Shown one piece after another: positions 24,560-33,260 of a stretch of 64,000 bases of DNA. Positions within the stretch are counted from its first letter, which is position 1. Each line of letters begins with the position of its first letter. This stretch comes from WLMZ01 sp037140375. GTDB lineage: Bacteria; Actinomycetota; Acidimicrobiia; Acidimicrobiales; Ilumatobacteraceae. The stretch covers positions 1-64,000 of the forward strand of contig JBAXER010000002.1 in NCBI GenBank assembly GCA_037140375.1, in the 5' to 3' direction. The notes under the pieces were generated by a model, which was not told the origin of the DNA, did no database searches, and saw nothing but the letters and a program-made list of their open reading frames with translations. A program made the translations under genes and the position numbers.

Positions 24560-26461
24560 ATGAACCTCCTCGAAACGATCCAGCTCGGACCACGGGCTGC
24601 CCAGAACCGCGTGATGTTCGGGCCACACGTCACCAATCTTGCCGACGACTCGCGCACGTTGCCCGAGCGCTGGGTTCGTTACGTTGCGAGGCGCGCCGAA
24701 GGCGGCTGCGCGATTGTGGTGGGCGAAGGCGCCAGCGTGCACGAAAGCGACTGGCCCTACGAGCGTTCGCCGCTGGCTCAGCGGTGTGGCACCGGTTGGC
24801 AACTTGCCGCTACAGCGTGCCACGACCATGGCTCGATGTTCATCGCCTCGCTCGATCACGCTGGCGGCCAAGGCTCGTCGGCCTATAGCCAGCGCGAACT
24901 CTGGGCTCCATCACGGGTGCCCGAGGTCAACAGCCGCGAAGTGCCGAAGTGGATGGAAGCCGACGACATCGCTGCCGTAGTTGCGGGGTTTGGTGCCGCT
25001 GCGCAGGTTGCCGCCCAGGCCGATTGCGATGGCGTCGAAATCAACGCTGGGCAACACAGCTTGATCCGCCAGTTCCTGTCGGGTCTCACCAATCAGCGTG
25101 GCGACGAATGGGGCGCCGACCGCCTGCTCCTCGCCCGCCAAGTCATCGACACCGTGCGAGCCAACCTTGGCGCAAATCGCGTGCTTGGTTTGCGCTTGTC
25201 GTGCGACGAGCTTGCACCCTGGGCCGGCATCACTCCCGATGCTGCTCCGTCAATTGCTGCACAACTCGCGGCATGCGGGCTCGACTATCTCGTCGTGGTT
25301 CGAGGCGCAATCTTCAGCATCGAAAAGACCCGCCCAGACTTTCATGAGCCAACCGGTTTCAACATCGACGTGTGCCGCAGCGTTCGCGATGCCGTGCAGC
25401 AGAGCAGCCCTCAAACCAAGGTGATCCTGCAGGGCTCTGTTGTCGATTGGGGCCAAGCCGAATGGGCGTTGGGCGATGGCGTATGCGATGCCGTCGAAAT
25501 GACCCGTGCCCAGATCGCCGATCCCTCGTTGGTCAGCAAGCTTGCCAACGGTCAGGCAGCTCAGATCCGACCATGTATTCGGTGCAACCAAAGCTGTCAG
25601 GTGCGCGACGCGCGCAACCCGATTGTCAGTTGTGTCGGCGAACCCACCAGCGGCCGCGAGACCGAAGACCCCGATTGGTACCAACGCTCGCGTCACCCGC
25701 GCAACGTGGTCGTAGTCGGCGGTGGACCCGCTGGCTTAGAGACGGCCCGAGTAGCTGCCCTGCGCGGACACAGCGTGCGCATTGTCGAGCGCTCTGCACG
25801 ACTCGGCGGCGTCGCCACCGTTGCGGGCCCGGCTCTGCCGCTCGTTGATTGGCTCATTGCCGAGTGCGAGCGCAACGGCGTCTCGATCGAACTCAACACT
25901 GCTGCCGATCAGCAATTGGCCTCGCGTCCCAACGAGGTCGTTGTGCAAGCCACCGGATCGTTGCCCGGCGTGCGCACATACGCAGTGCACTCATCTGAGA
26001 TGGTGCTCGACGTGTTGCACGCCCTCTCCGATCCATCAGCGTTGCCCAGCGAGGGTCAGATCGTGTTGTTCGATCCCATCGGCGGACCAATCGCAGTCGC
26101 GCTCGCCGAGCAACTTGGCGAGCGGGCTGTGCTGATTACGCAAGACAACATTGCTGGCAACGAACTCAGCCGTACCGGCGATCTAGCTCCAGCCAACGTG
26201 CGCCTCGCCCAACGTGGCGTGCACATTGAGCGTCGGTCGCTCCTTCGCGACGTCCATCAAGGACACATCGTCGTCGAAGACCGATTCACCGCAGAGCGAC
26301 GCGACATCGCCTGCGTTGCCCTTGTCGATTGTGGCTTCCGGCTACCGTCCGAGCCCCTGCCCGGTGCACAACTGCAGGCCGGCGATTGCGTGGCGCCACG
26401 CACGGTGTACGAAGCAATACTCGAAGGCCGGCGCGCCGCGCTAGCCATCGACAACGTCTAA
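24560..26461 (+). CDS. FadH/OYE-family flavin oxidoreductase of the mycofactocin locus
   Basis: This 633-residue protein has the 2,4-dienoyl-CoA reductase/trimethylamine-dehydrogenase architecture. It has an N-terminal FMN TIM barrel (residues about 1-330), a [4Fe-4S] motif CIRCNQSCQVRDARNPIVSC (about residues 340-360), and a C-terminal FAD/NAD(P) part with VVVVGGGPAGLETARVAAL. Members of this family recur in mycofactocin clusters as 'mycofactocin system FadH/OYE' proteins, probably recycling or using the cofactor; that link is from general knowledge. The TIM-barrel residues EINAGQHSLIRQFLS correspond to the usual HxAHGYLxxQFLS, with His replaced at the first position. It closes the locus. 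Confidence 0.88.
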   Translation: MNLLETIQLGPRAAQNRVMFGPHVTNLADDSRTLPERWVRYVARRAEGGCAIVVGEGASVHESDWPYERSPLAQRCGTGWQLAATACHDHGSMFIASLDHAGGQGSSAYSQRELWAPSRVPEVNSREVPKWMEADDIAAVVAGFGAAAQVAAQADCDGVEINAGQHSLIRQFLSGLTNQRGDEWGADRLLLARQVIDTVRANLGANRVLGLRLSCDELAPWAGITPDAAPSIAAQLAACGLDYLVVVRGAIFSIEKTRPDFHEPTGFNIDVCRSVRDAVQQSSPQTKVILQGSVVDWGQAEWALGDGVCDAVEMTRAQIADPSLVSKLANGQAAQIRPCIRCNQSCQVRDARNPIVSCVGEPTSGRETEDPDWYQRSRHPRNVVVVGGGPAGLETARVAALRGHSVRIVERSARLGGVATVAGPALPLVDWLIAECERNGVSIELNTAADQQLASRPNEVVVQATGSLPGVRTYAVHSSEMVLDVLHALSDPSALPSEGQIVLFDPIGGPIAVALAEQLGERAVLITQDNIAGNELSRTGDLAPANVRLAQRGVHIERRSLLRDVHQGHIVVEDRFTAERRDIACVALVDCGFRLPSEPLPGAQLQAGDCVAPRTVYEAILEGRRAALAIDNV

Positions 26462-26474
26462 CGCCCGATCGGCG

Positions 26475-26518
26475 CCTCACCCCCTCACCCCCTCAGCACA
26501 CCCTCACCGCCTCAACCC
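26475..26518. repeat. C-rich CTCACCC-type direct repeats
   Basis: The plus strand has several imperfect CCTCACCC / CCTCAGC units in a row (CCTCACCCCCTCACCCCCTC and onward). On the minus strand this gives four runs of three or more G within about 45 bases, enough in principle for a G-quadruplex. It directly precedes the large inverted repeat. Confidence 0.5.
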
Positions 26519-26521
26519 AGT

Positions 26522-26570
26522 TGCATGGGCGCGATTTGGGACAGCAGTTGTCCCAAATCGCGCCCATGCA
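26522..26570. repeat. Perfect 22-bp inverted repeat with 5-base loop
   Basis: Bases 26522-26543 are the exact reverse complement of 26549-26570, with GCAGT between them. The arms include GGCGCGATTTGGGACA and its complement. No T-run follows, so it is not a standard intrinsic terminator, although it lies after the oxidoreductase stop and 35 bases before the ABC ATPase start. A dispersed palindromic (REP/MITE-like) element, a transcript-end stabiliser or a binding site are the options. Confidence 0.85.
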
Positions 26571-26604
26571 GACGGGCAGACGGGGCGTCGGGCAGAATTG
26601 CGCC

Positions 26605-27351
26605 ATGACGCAACAAGCAGCCGACGTTCTCGTCGCTCACGAACTGCGCAAAACCTTCAAGAAGGTGGAAGCCGTTCGTGGCATCTCCATCACGGTGTCG
26701 CCAGGCGAACGTGTTGGATTGCTCGGACCCAACGGCGCGGGTAAAACCACAACACTGCTGATGCTGCTCGGCGCGATCCTGCCCGACAACGGCAGCGTCA
26801 CCATCGTGGGTCACCGTCTGCCGCGGCACCGCTCACGGGCGATGGAGAGTGTGGGTTTCGCTGCCGGTTACCTACCGCTTCCTGACCGGCTCAAAGTACG
26901 CGAGGCACTCGGCGTGTTCGCTGGGTGGTACGGCGTGCGCAACGAGAAACAGGCGGTGAACGAGGCCCTCGAACGTTTCGAGATCACCCATCTCGCCGAC
27001 CGACTGTGCAGCGCACTGAGCAGTGGGCAACGCACGCTCGTGGGCATCGTGAAAGCCACGTTGCACAATCCGAAGTTGCTCGTGCTCGACGAGCCAACGG
27101 CGTCACTCGACCCCGACGTAGCCCTGCGAGTGCGCACCGGTTTGCTTCAGTTCTGCGCATCTACCGGAGCGGCGCTACTCATTACCAGCCACGACATGCG
27201 CGAGGTCGAGATGCTCACTGAGCGGGTCATCTTCTTGGCGAACGGACAGGTTGTCGCCAACGACACCCCCGCAGCAATCGCTGCAACCTTTGGCTACGAC
27301 GATCTTGAAGGCGTGTTTATGCAACTCGCCGATGAAGCGAGGCGCGCATGA
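26605..27351 (+). CDS. ABC-2 type exporter, ATP-binding protein
   Basis: This 248-residue ABC ATPase has Walker A GPNGAGKTTT at residues 41-50, signature LSSGQ near residue 138, Walker B LLVLDEP with TASLDPD, and the switch His in LLITSHDMREVE. The frame is open further upstream, but ATG 26605 is the first start after the inverted repeat and gives a normal N-terminus. It overlaps the permease gene by ATGA. Together they make a two-gene ABC-2 exporter; the substrate (drug, polysaccharide or lipid) cannot be told. Confidence 0.93.
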   Translation: MTQQAADVLVAHELRKTFKKVEAVRGISITVSPGERVGLLGPNGAGKTTTLLMLLGAILPDNGSVTIVGHRLPRHRSRAMESVGFAAGYLPLPDRLKVREALGVFAGWYGVRNEKQAVNEALERFEITHLADRLCSALSSGQRTLVGIVKATLHNPKLLVLDEPTASLDPDVALRVRTGLLQFCASTGAALLITSHDMREVEMLTERVIFLANGQVVANDTPAAIAATFGYDDLEGVFMQLADEARRA

Positions 27352-28136
27352 GTTGGCATCGCATCCGAGTGGTCATGCGTCGACACGCCTATGTGTTGTG
27401 GCGCGCCCCTCACCGTTGGTTCGACATCGGTTTTTGGCCGCTGATGGACATCATTTTGTGGGGCAGCCTCGGCACCTACGTGGCCCGCAATAGCACGTCG
27501 GCCACCAGCGGCACGCCGTACCTCATCGCTGGAATCATGATGTTTCACATTCTGTTCCAGAGCCAGATTGCGGTGGGCACCGGGTTCCTTGAGGAGACCT
27601 GGAGCCGCAACCTGCTCAACGTGCTCACCACTCCGGTCACCGAGTTCGAATACCTTGCGGGCACGGCCGCGTTCGGCTTGTTCAAGGTGCTGTTCGCACT
27701 CGCCACATTGTCCATCACGGCCTTTGGATTCTTCCGCTTCGAGCTGAGCTCGATCGGTTGGTCGATACTGCCCATCGCGCTGATCCTCACCATCGTCGGG
27801 TGGTCGGCGGGCATTGCCAACATCGGCATCGTGCTGCGGTTCGGGCAAGGTGCCGAGATTCTCATTTGGGGGAGCAACTTCATCTTGATGGCGTTCAGCG
27901 GCGTGTTCAATCCCGTCGACGCGCTGCCGGGCGCCCTGCAGCCAATCGCCCGAATCCTGCCCAGTACCCACGCCTTCAATGCGTTGCGCGCGGTGCTCAA
28001 CGGCAATCCGTTACCCGGCCACGAGATTGCGCTCGGCGTGATCGGAGCGTTCGTGATGCTGCTCGCCGGCTTCGCGTTCACGGCGCGGATGCTGCACGTC
28101 TTTCGCCGCCGCGGCTTCGTCACCCGGTTCTCATAA
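27348..28136 (+). CDS. ABC-2 type exporter, permease
   Basis: This 262-residue membrane protein has about six hydrophobic segments and the ABC-2/NodJ-like pattern. FWPLMDIILWGSLGTYVA comes near the N-terminus, a central FLEETWSRNLLNVLTTPV coupling helix follows, and FSGVFNPVDALPGALQPIARILPSTHAFNALR near the C-terminus is the ABC-2 signature. It overlaps the ATPase gene by 4 bases and so forms a dimeric exporter with it. The RRRGF tail is cytoplasmic. Confidence 0.9.
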   Translation: MSWHRIRVVMRRHAYVLWRAPHRWFDIGFWPLMDIILWGSLGTYVARNSTSATSGTPYLIAGIMMFHILFQSQIAVGTGFLEETWSRNLLNVLTTPVTEFEYLAGTAAFGLFKVLFALATLSITAFGFFRFELSSIGWSILPIALILTIVGWSAGIANIGIVLRFGQGAEILIWGSNFILMAFSGVFNPVDALPGALQPIARILPSTHAFNALRAVLNGNPLPGHEIALGVIGAFVMLLAGFAFTARMLHVFRRRGFVTRFS

Positions 28137-28191
28137 CCCAGCCGCCTCAGCGAGACGACAACTCGGGCGGGTGATGTGGCAGCATTCGCTG

Positions 28192-28947
28192 ATGAGCACC
28201 GAACTGTTCGACCTATCGGGAAAAGTTGCTGTCGTCACCGGGGGCAGCCGTGGGCTCGGCCGAGAAATGGCACTGGCGTTTGCAGCAAACGGAGCCGACG
28301 TGGTCATCGCCAGTCGCAAGCTTGAGAACTGCGAAGTCGTGGCCGACGAGGTGCGCTCGATCGGACAGCGAGCCCTCGCTGTCGCCTATCACGCCGCGTC
28401 ATGGGATGGTGCCGACCAACTCGCCGAGCGCGCCTACGCCGAGTTCGGTCATGTCGACATCCTCGTGAACAACGCAGGCATGTCGCCGTTGTACCCATCG
28501 GTCGACGCCATCACCGAAGACCTCTTCGACAAGGTGGTCGGCGTGAACCTGAAGGGCCCATTTCGTCTCTCGGCAGTTGTGGGCACGGAGATGGCAAAGG
28601 GTGATGGCGGCTCAATCATCTTTGTGTCATCGATCGCATCGCACCGGCCCACTCCCAATGAGTTGGTCTACGGCGCGGCGAAGGCTGGCATCAACAACCT
28701 CACCCTGGGCCTAGCGCGCACGCTTGGCCCAAAGGTTCGGGTCAACTGCATCGTGCCCGGACCGTTCCTCACCGACATCAGCAAAGCGTGGGACCTCGAT
28801 GCATTCAGCCGCAGCGCCAAGTCGGGCTTCTCGTTGCAGCGTGGCGGCGAACCCAACGAGGTCGTTGGCGCAGCGCTCTACTTCGCCAGCGCAGCGAGCA
28901 GCTACACCACTGGCGCCTTACTCAACATCGACGGCGGCCCGCGCTAA
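28192..28947 (+). CDS. Short-chain dehydrogenase/reductase
   Basis: This 251-residue classical SDR has the cofactor motif TGGSRGLG at residues 16-23, NNAG, a catalytic Ser in FVSSIASH and YGAAK as the YxxxK pair, and it ends with NIDGGPR. The Arg after the glycine motif favours NADP(H). It is of the 3-oxoacyl-ACP reductase/glucose dehydrogenase type. It lacks the insertion seen in mycofactocin-coupled SDRs as far as I can judge. ATG 28192 is chosen over 28174 because MSTELFDLSGK gives the normal SDR N-terminus. Substrate unknown. Confidence 0.88.
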   Translation: MSTELFDLSGKVAVVTGGSRGLGREMALAFAANGADVVIASRKLENCEVVADEVRSIGQRALAVAYHAASWDGADQLAERAYAEFGHVDILVNNAGMSPLYPSVDAITEDLFDKVVGVNLKGPFRLSAVVGTEMAKGDGGSIIFVSSIASHRPTPNELVYGAAKAGINNLTLGLARTLGPKVRVNCIVPGPFLTDISKAWDLDAFSRSAKSGFSLQRGGEPNEVVGAALYFASAASSYTTGALLNIDGGPR

Positions 28948-28984
28948 GCAATCGCGGCATCGGGGAATAGCAGCCGTCGACACG

Positions 28985-29704
28985 ATGTTTGATGAGCCAA
29001 TGACAATCGCAATTCAGTCGGCCGATAACCGCTTCTCCACCGATGTCGGTTGGTTGAAATCGAAACACTCGTTCAACTTCGGCGGGCACTACTCGCCGCA
29101 CCACAACGGGCACGGCTTACTGCTCGTGAACAATGACGATCTTGTTGCACCTGCAACTGGTTTTGGCATGCACGGGCACCGCGACATGGAGATCATCACC
29201 TGGGTGCTCAGCGGCACGCTCGAACATCGCGACAGCGAAGGCAACCACGGCGTGTTGTACCCCGGCCTCGCCCAACGAATGTCCGCCGGCTCCGGAATCC
29301 GCCATAGCGAAGAGAACCCGAGCCCCGACACCGAGGTGCACTTCGTGCAGATGTGGGTGCACCCCGACACCACAGGAATTCGGCCGAGCTATCAGCAACT
29401 CGACATCAACGCCGAGCTCGCCAAAGGCGGACTCGTGCCGATTGCATCGGGCCAGGGCCACGACGCGGCCATCACCATCAACCAGCGCGGCGCCGTGCTG
29501 TGGGGAGCGCGGCTCACCGAGGGTCAAACAGTTGCGCTTCCGTCGACTCCTCACGTGCACGCCTTTGTCGCTTTGGGCACCGCAGTTCTTGAGGGCGGCT
29601 ACCCACTCGATCAGGGAGCGGCTGTGCGCCTCACCGACGCCGCGTCGATCTCGATGACTGCTGGGCCAGACGGCGCCGAACTGCTGGTCTGGGCCACCGA
29701 CTGA
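28985..29704 (+). CDS. Pirin family bicupin
   Basis: This roughly 239-residue protein has the YhhW/pirin pattern: GWLKSKHSFNFGGHY, then VNNDDLVAPATGFGMHGHRDMEIITWVLSG with the metal-binding histidines, and SAGSGIRHSEENPS. Such bicupins bind iron or another metal, and some members cleave quercetin. Two ATGs five codons apart (28985 and 29000) are possible starts; neither has a clear Shine-Dalgarno. It follows the SDR by 37 bases on the same strand and may be co-transcribed. The physiological substrate is unknown. Confidence 0.85.
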   Translation: MFDEPMTIAIQSADNRFSTDVGWLKSKHSFNFGGHYSPHHNGHGLLLVNNDDLVAPATGFGMHGHRDMEIITWVLSGTLEHRDSEGNHGVLYPGLAQRMSAGSGIRHSEENPSPDTEVHFVQMWVHPDTTGIRPSYQQLDINAELAKGGLVPIASGQGHDAAITINQRGAVLWGARLTEGQTVALPSTPHVHAFVALGTAVLEGGYPLDQGAAVRLTDAASISMTAGPDGAELLVWATD

Positions 29705-29767
29705 TCGAGGTCAGCCAGCGTTGCTGCAATAGCAGCGCAGGTTTCGCAAACGGCCTACGCTGCACGC

Positions 29768-31399
29768 ATGGAAATGCATTTTGCGACAGTGTGGGAGTCC
29801 CTCGCCGATGTAATCGGTGACGCTACGGCGATTGTGCACGGCGACACCCGCCGCACATGGACCGAATACGACAACCGCTCGGCGCGCATTGCTGCTGCAT
29901 ATGTCGATGCAGGTCTCGTGCCCGACAGCAAGGTCGGCCTGTTTCTCTACAACAGCAACGAATACCTCGAAGCCCAATACGCCGCGTTCAAGATGCGCGG
30001 CGTCCCGGTCAACGTGAACTACCGCTACCTCGACGAAGAACTCTGGTACTTGCTCGATAACAGCGACGCAGAAGCGCTCGTCTTTCATTCGTCGCTCGGC
30101 GATCGCGTTGCGCGAATTATCGGTCGCCTGCCCAAGATCAAGCTGCTCATCGAAGTCGACGATGGCGGTACCCAACAGGTCGATGGCGCACGCAGCTACG
30201 ACCAAATAGTCGCCGGCTACGACCCGATGCCACGCATCACCCGCGACGAATCAGACATCTACATGCTCTACACCGGCGGCACTACCGGCATGCCCAAGGG
30301 CGTGATGTACGAGATGGGCGGCATGACCGGCGGCTTCATCACGAGCGGCTTCCCACTGGTCGGCGCTGCGCCTATCACCGAGGCAGCGCTTGTGGCATCT
30401 GCTGTCACCGACATCGTCGGCGCGGGCAATCAGATCATCAGCATTCCCAGCTGCCCGCTCATGCATGGCACGGGCTTGTGGCTTGGCGCATTCATCCCCC
30501 ACCTCATGGGTGGCAGCGTCATCACATTGCCATCGCGTTCGCTCGACAGCGACGAACTGCTCACCACTGTTCAGAACGAAAAGGCCACCAGCGTCGTCAT
30601 TGTCGGCGACTCGTTCGCCAAGCCCATCGTGCGCGCCCTCGAGGCAGCCATTGAGGCTGGCAAGCCCTTCGACACGACAACGCTCAAGATGGTCGTGTCG
30701 TCGGGAGTCATGTGGACCTCCGAGGTGAAAGCGGAGATGCTCGAGCTCATCCCGCAAGCTGTGTTGCTCGACGCGATGGGCTCCAGCGAGGGCAGCATGG
30801 GCATGCAGATCTCGATGCGAGGCATGCCCATCGAGACCGCAAAATTCAGCCAATCTCCAACCACAAAAGTCTTCACCGACGACGACCGCGAGGTCGTTGC
30901 CGGCTCGGGTGAGGCCGGCATGGTCGCTGCTGGCGGCAACGTGCCGATCGGATATTTCAAAGACCCCGAAAAGTCTGCACGTACGTTTCGCACGATTCGC
31001 GGCGTGCGCTACTCATTCCCCGGCGACATGGCCACAGTCAACGCCGACGGCAGCTTGGCGTTGCTCGGTCGCGGCAGTCAGGTCATCAACACCGCTGGCG
31101 AAAAGGTGTTCCCTGAAGAAGTCGAAGAGGCCGTCAAGCGCTCAGAGGGTGTGCTCGACTGCCTCGTCGTGGGCGTCGACGACGAGAAGTTCGGCCAAAG
31201 CGTGACCGCGGTAGCGTCGCTCGCCGAGGGCGCCACCATCGACGAAGCCACCATCATCGCCTCCGTGAAGGGCCAGTTGGCCGGATACAAGGCGCCCAAG
31301 CGAGTGATCTTCGTGTCGGCCGTGCCCCGTGCACCAAATGGTAAGGCCGACTACAAAGCCGCCAAGCAGCAAGCTCTCGAGGCCTTGGGTAAGGCATAG
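29768..31399 (+). CDS. AMP-forming acyl-CoA synthetase (FadD-like)
   Basis: This 543-residue ANL-superfamily enzyme activates a carboxylic acid to acyl-AMP and then acyl-CoA. The P-loop YTGGTTGMPKGVMY (about residue 160), the A5-type region AMGSSEGSMG, the hinge-region FPGDMATVNADGSLALLGRGS and the C-terminal catalytic Lys in PRAPNGKADYKAAK are present. It resembles the actinobacterial FadD group that activates long-chain or steroid side-chain acids, but the acyl pocket cannot be read from sequence alone. A strong hairpin terminator follows at once. The neighbouring DLH and phosphotransferase genes suggest a lipid or aromatic catabolism region. Confidence 0.9.
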   Translation: MEMHFATVWESLADVIGDATAIVHGDTRRTWTEYDNRSARIAAAYVDAGLVPDSKVGLFLYNSNEYLEAQYAAFKMRGVPVNVNYRYLDEELWYLLDNSDAEALVFHSSLGDRVARIIGRLPKIKLLIEVDDGGTQQVDGARSYDQIVAGYDPMPRITRDESDIYMLYTGGTTGMPKGVMYEMGGMTGGFITSGFPLVGAAPITEAALVASAVTDIVGAGNQIISIPSCPLMHGTGLWLGAFIPHLMGGSVITLPSRSLDSDELLTTVQNEKATSVVIVGDSFAKPIVRALEAAIEAGKPFDTTTLKMVVSSGVMWTSEVKAEMLELIPQAVLLDAMGSSEGSMGMQISMRGMPIETAKFSQSPTTKVFTDDDREVVAGSGEAGMVAAGGNVPIGYFKDPEKSARTFRTIRGVRYSFPGDMATVNADGSLALLGRGSQVINTAGEKVFPEEVEEAVKRSEGVLDCLVVGVDDEKFGQSVTAVASLAEGATIDEATIIASVKGQLAGYKAPKRVIFVSAVPRAPNGKADYKAAKQQALEALGKA

Positions 31400-31400
31400 G

Positions 31401-31426
31401 CAGTTGGCCCGGCGGCGGGCCAACTG
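31401..31426. terminator. Hairpin terminator between convergent genes
   Basis: Bases 31401-31411 and 31416-31426 form a perfect 11-bp stem (CAGTTGGCCCG) with a 4-base loop, directly after the acyl-CoA synthetase stop and followed by ATTTC. It lies between convergent genes and could serve both, though the T-run is short. Confidence 0.75.
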
Positions 31427-31449
31427 ATTTCAGCTCAGCACGACAGGGC

Positions 31450-32208
31450 TCAGCTCAGCAGCTTGTCCTGCAAGAAGCTGAGCACGCGTTGCACGCTGGG
31501 CTCATCACGTTGCTCGGTGAGCACCGAGTGATCGGTCTTGGCCGCGCTGGGTAGCTCGATCGCAATGAACGCATCGCCCAACAGTTCGCGCAGCGAGTCG
31601 AACCGCGAGCCAACAAGCTTGTCGCCGGTGAAACGCAGCCCGAGCACCTGACAGCCTTGGGCTGCGCGTTCGGCAATCGCTAAGGCATCGTCGGGCGACA
31701 GGTTGAGATCGGCGCCACGAGTTTTACCGCCGACAGCAAATGGCATCGAGGGCTGCGACAACACTGGTGCAACCATGATGTCGTCGACCATCATGCCCAA
31801 CGCGAAACCGCCGCTGAAACACATGCCGATAGCGCCCACGCCGGGTCCACCGAGTTCGTTGTGCAGTGATCGCGCGAGCGCGCGTAACCACGCAATGATC
31901 GGCGAGGTCTGCTTCATCGCCATCGTGGTGAACTCTTTGGCGACACAAACCTTGAGCATCGAGCTCGCGATGTAGCTGCCGCTCGGACCGCGCCCGGGTG
32001 TGCCAACTAGCGACGGCATCACCACGGTGAAACCTGCGTCGACAACGTTGTTCGCAAACGCTGCCACCGCGGGCGTGACGCCTGGAATCTCGTGCACAAC
32101 CACAACCGCTGGGCCGCTGCCGCGACGGTACACATCACGCGTGAATCCGGCCGCAGTAAAGCTGCTCTTGGCCCAACCCTCGAGCACCGCTGTTTGGTTC
32201 TGTGTCAT
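31450..32208 (-). CDS. Dienelactone hydrolase family protein
   Basis: This 252-residue alpha/beta hydrolase has the Cys nucleophile elbow GMCFSGGFALGM characteristic of dienelactone hydrolases, an oxyanion region VVVVHEIPGVTP with the conserved Glu, and a C-terminal region ending in FLQDKLLS. DLH enzymes open dienelactones in chlorocatechol degradation, but many homologues act on other esters. It overlaps the upstream phosphotransferase gene by 4 bases, so the two are translated together. An AGGAG precedes the ATG. Confidence 0.85.
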   Translation of the reverse strand: MTQNQTAVLEGWAKSSFTAAGFTRDVYRRGSGPAVVVVHEIPGVTPAVAAFANNVVDAGFTVVMPSLVGTPGRGPSGSYIASSMLKVCVAKEFTTMAMKQTSPIIAWLRALARSLHNELGGPGVGAIGMCFSGGFALGMMVDDIMVAPVLSQPSMPFAVGGKTRGADLNLSPDDALAIAERAAQGCQVLGLRFTGDKLVGSRFDSLRELLGDAFIAIELPSAAKTDHSVLTEQRDEPSVQRVLSFLQDKLLS

Positions 32209-33227
32209 GACAAACTCCTGACTGCAGCGAGAGCCCGCTCGGCGAGCCCCTCGGTTCCGGCTTTCATGGGTGCGAGATCGAGACCTTGATCACCCATCGC
32301 TCCGTGCATATAACGGGCGTACACACCTTCGCTGATCACGGCCAGGCGCCAGCACGAGAAGGCAACGTAATAGGCAACATCGCTCACATCGCGACCAGTG
32401 AGCTTGCCGTACAACTCAACGACGTCGGCGTAGCTCAAGAACCCGCCAGCTGGCGTGGGATCGTTGGCGCGAAGTGACGACGATTCGTCGCCATCGCTCC
32501 AGTAGACGCCCAGATAGCCAAGGTCGGCGAGCGGATCACCAAGGGTGCATAGTTCCCAGTCGAGCACTGCAGCAACCTGCCCGCGCGTGGTGTCGACGAG
32601 GCAATTGCCGAAGCGAAAGTCGCCGTGCACGATGGAGACACCGTGTTGCGCAGGCACCCGATCGCGTAGGCGCAGAGCGACTTCGTCGAGTGCGGGCAGT
32701 TCGCGGGTCTTGCTGTTTTCCCACTGCGTGGACCAACGCTTGAGCTGCCGCTCGATGTATCCCTCGCGGCGAGCAAGGTCGCCCAAACCAATGGCGTCGA
32801 TATCGACGGCATGCAGATCGGCGAGCACGTGCACGAGATGCTCGCTCGCGGGTACCCGCAACTCACGAGGCAATGCAGCGGCACGCTCGGCACTGTCGAG
32901 CACAACACCATCGACATGGCCCATTACATAAAACGGTGCGTCGTTGACCTCGAGGTCGGTGCACAGTCCGAGCGCTGGCGGCACGGGAACCGACGTCTTA
33001 CCAACGGCAGCGATGATGCGGTACTCGCGTGCCATGTCGTGCGCTGTGGCCAACACATGACCAAGCGGTGGGCGACGCAGCACCAGCTTTCGACCGGCAC
33101 CATCAGTGACCAAGAAGGTGAGGTTCGAGCGGCCACCAGCGATGAGCTCTACCGAGAACGGCGCGACGACATTGTCGATGTTGGCGAGCAACCATTTGGT
33201 GATGTTGGCGACATTGAATCCCTGCAC
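32205..33227 (-). CDS. APH-type phosphotransferase (acyl-CoA dehydrogenase-associated family)
   Basis: This 340-residue kinase-like protein has the aminoglycoside-phosphotransferase fold. An N-terminal lobe reads GGRSNLTFLVTD and LVLRRPP, the catalytic loop is IVHGDFRFGNCLVD, and the metal-binding segment is AAVLDWELCTLGDPLADLGY. This exact form is common in fatty-acid or steroid catabolic regions of Actinobacteria and as a fusion to ACAD10/11-type acyl-CoA dehydrogenases, where it may phosphorylate hydroxyacyl-CoA. The start is GTG at 33227 because no ATG precedes the conserved lobe. It is coupled to the DLH gene. Confidence 0.85.
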   Translation of the reverse strand: MQGFNVANITKWLLANIDNVVAPFSVELIAGGRSNLTFLVTDGAGRKLVLRRPPLGHVLATAHDMAREYRIIAAVGKTSVPVPPALGLCTDLEVNDAPFYVMGHVDGVVLDSAERAAALPRELRVPASEHLVHVLADLHAVDIDAIGLGDLARREGYIERQLKRWSTQWENSKTRELPALDEVALRLRDRVPAQHGVSIVHGDFRFGNCLVDTTRGQVAAVLDWELCTLGDPLADLGYLGVYWSDGDESSSLRANDPTPAGGFLSYADVVELYGKLTGRDVSDVAYYVAFSCWRLAVISEGVYARYMHGAMGDQGLDLAPMKAGTEGLAERALAAVRSLS

Positions 33228-33260
33228 GCTGCGACCGTATCGTGCGGGCGCCAGCAGGGA

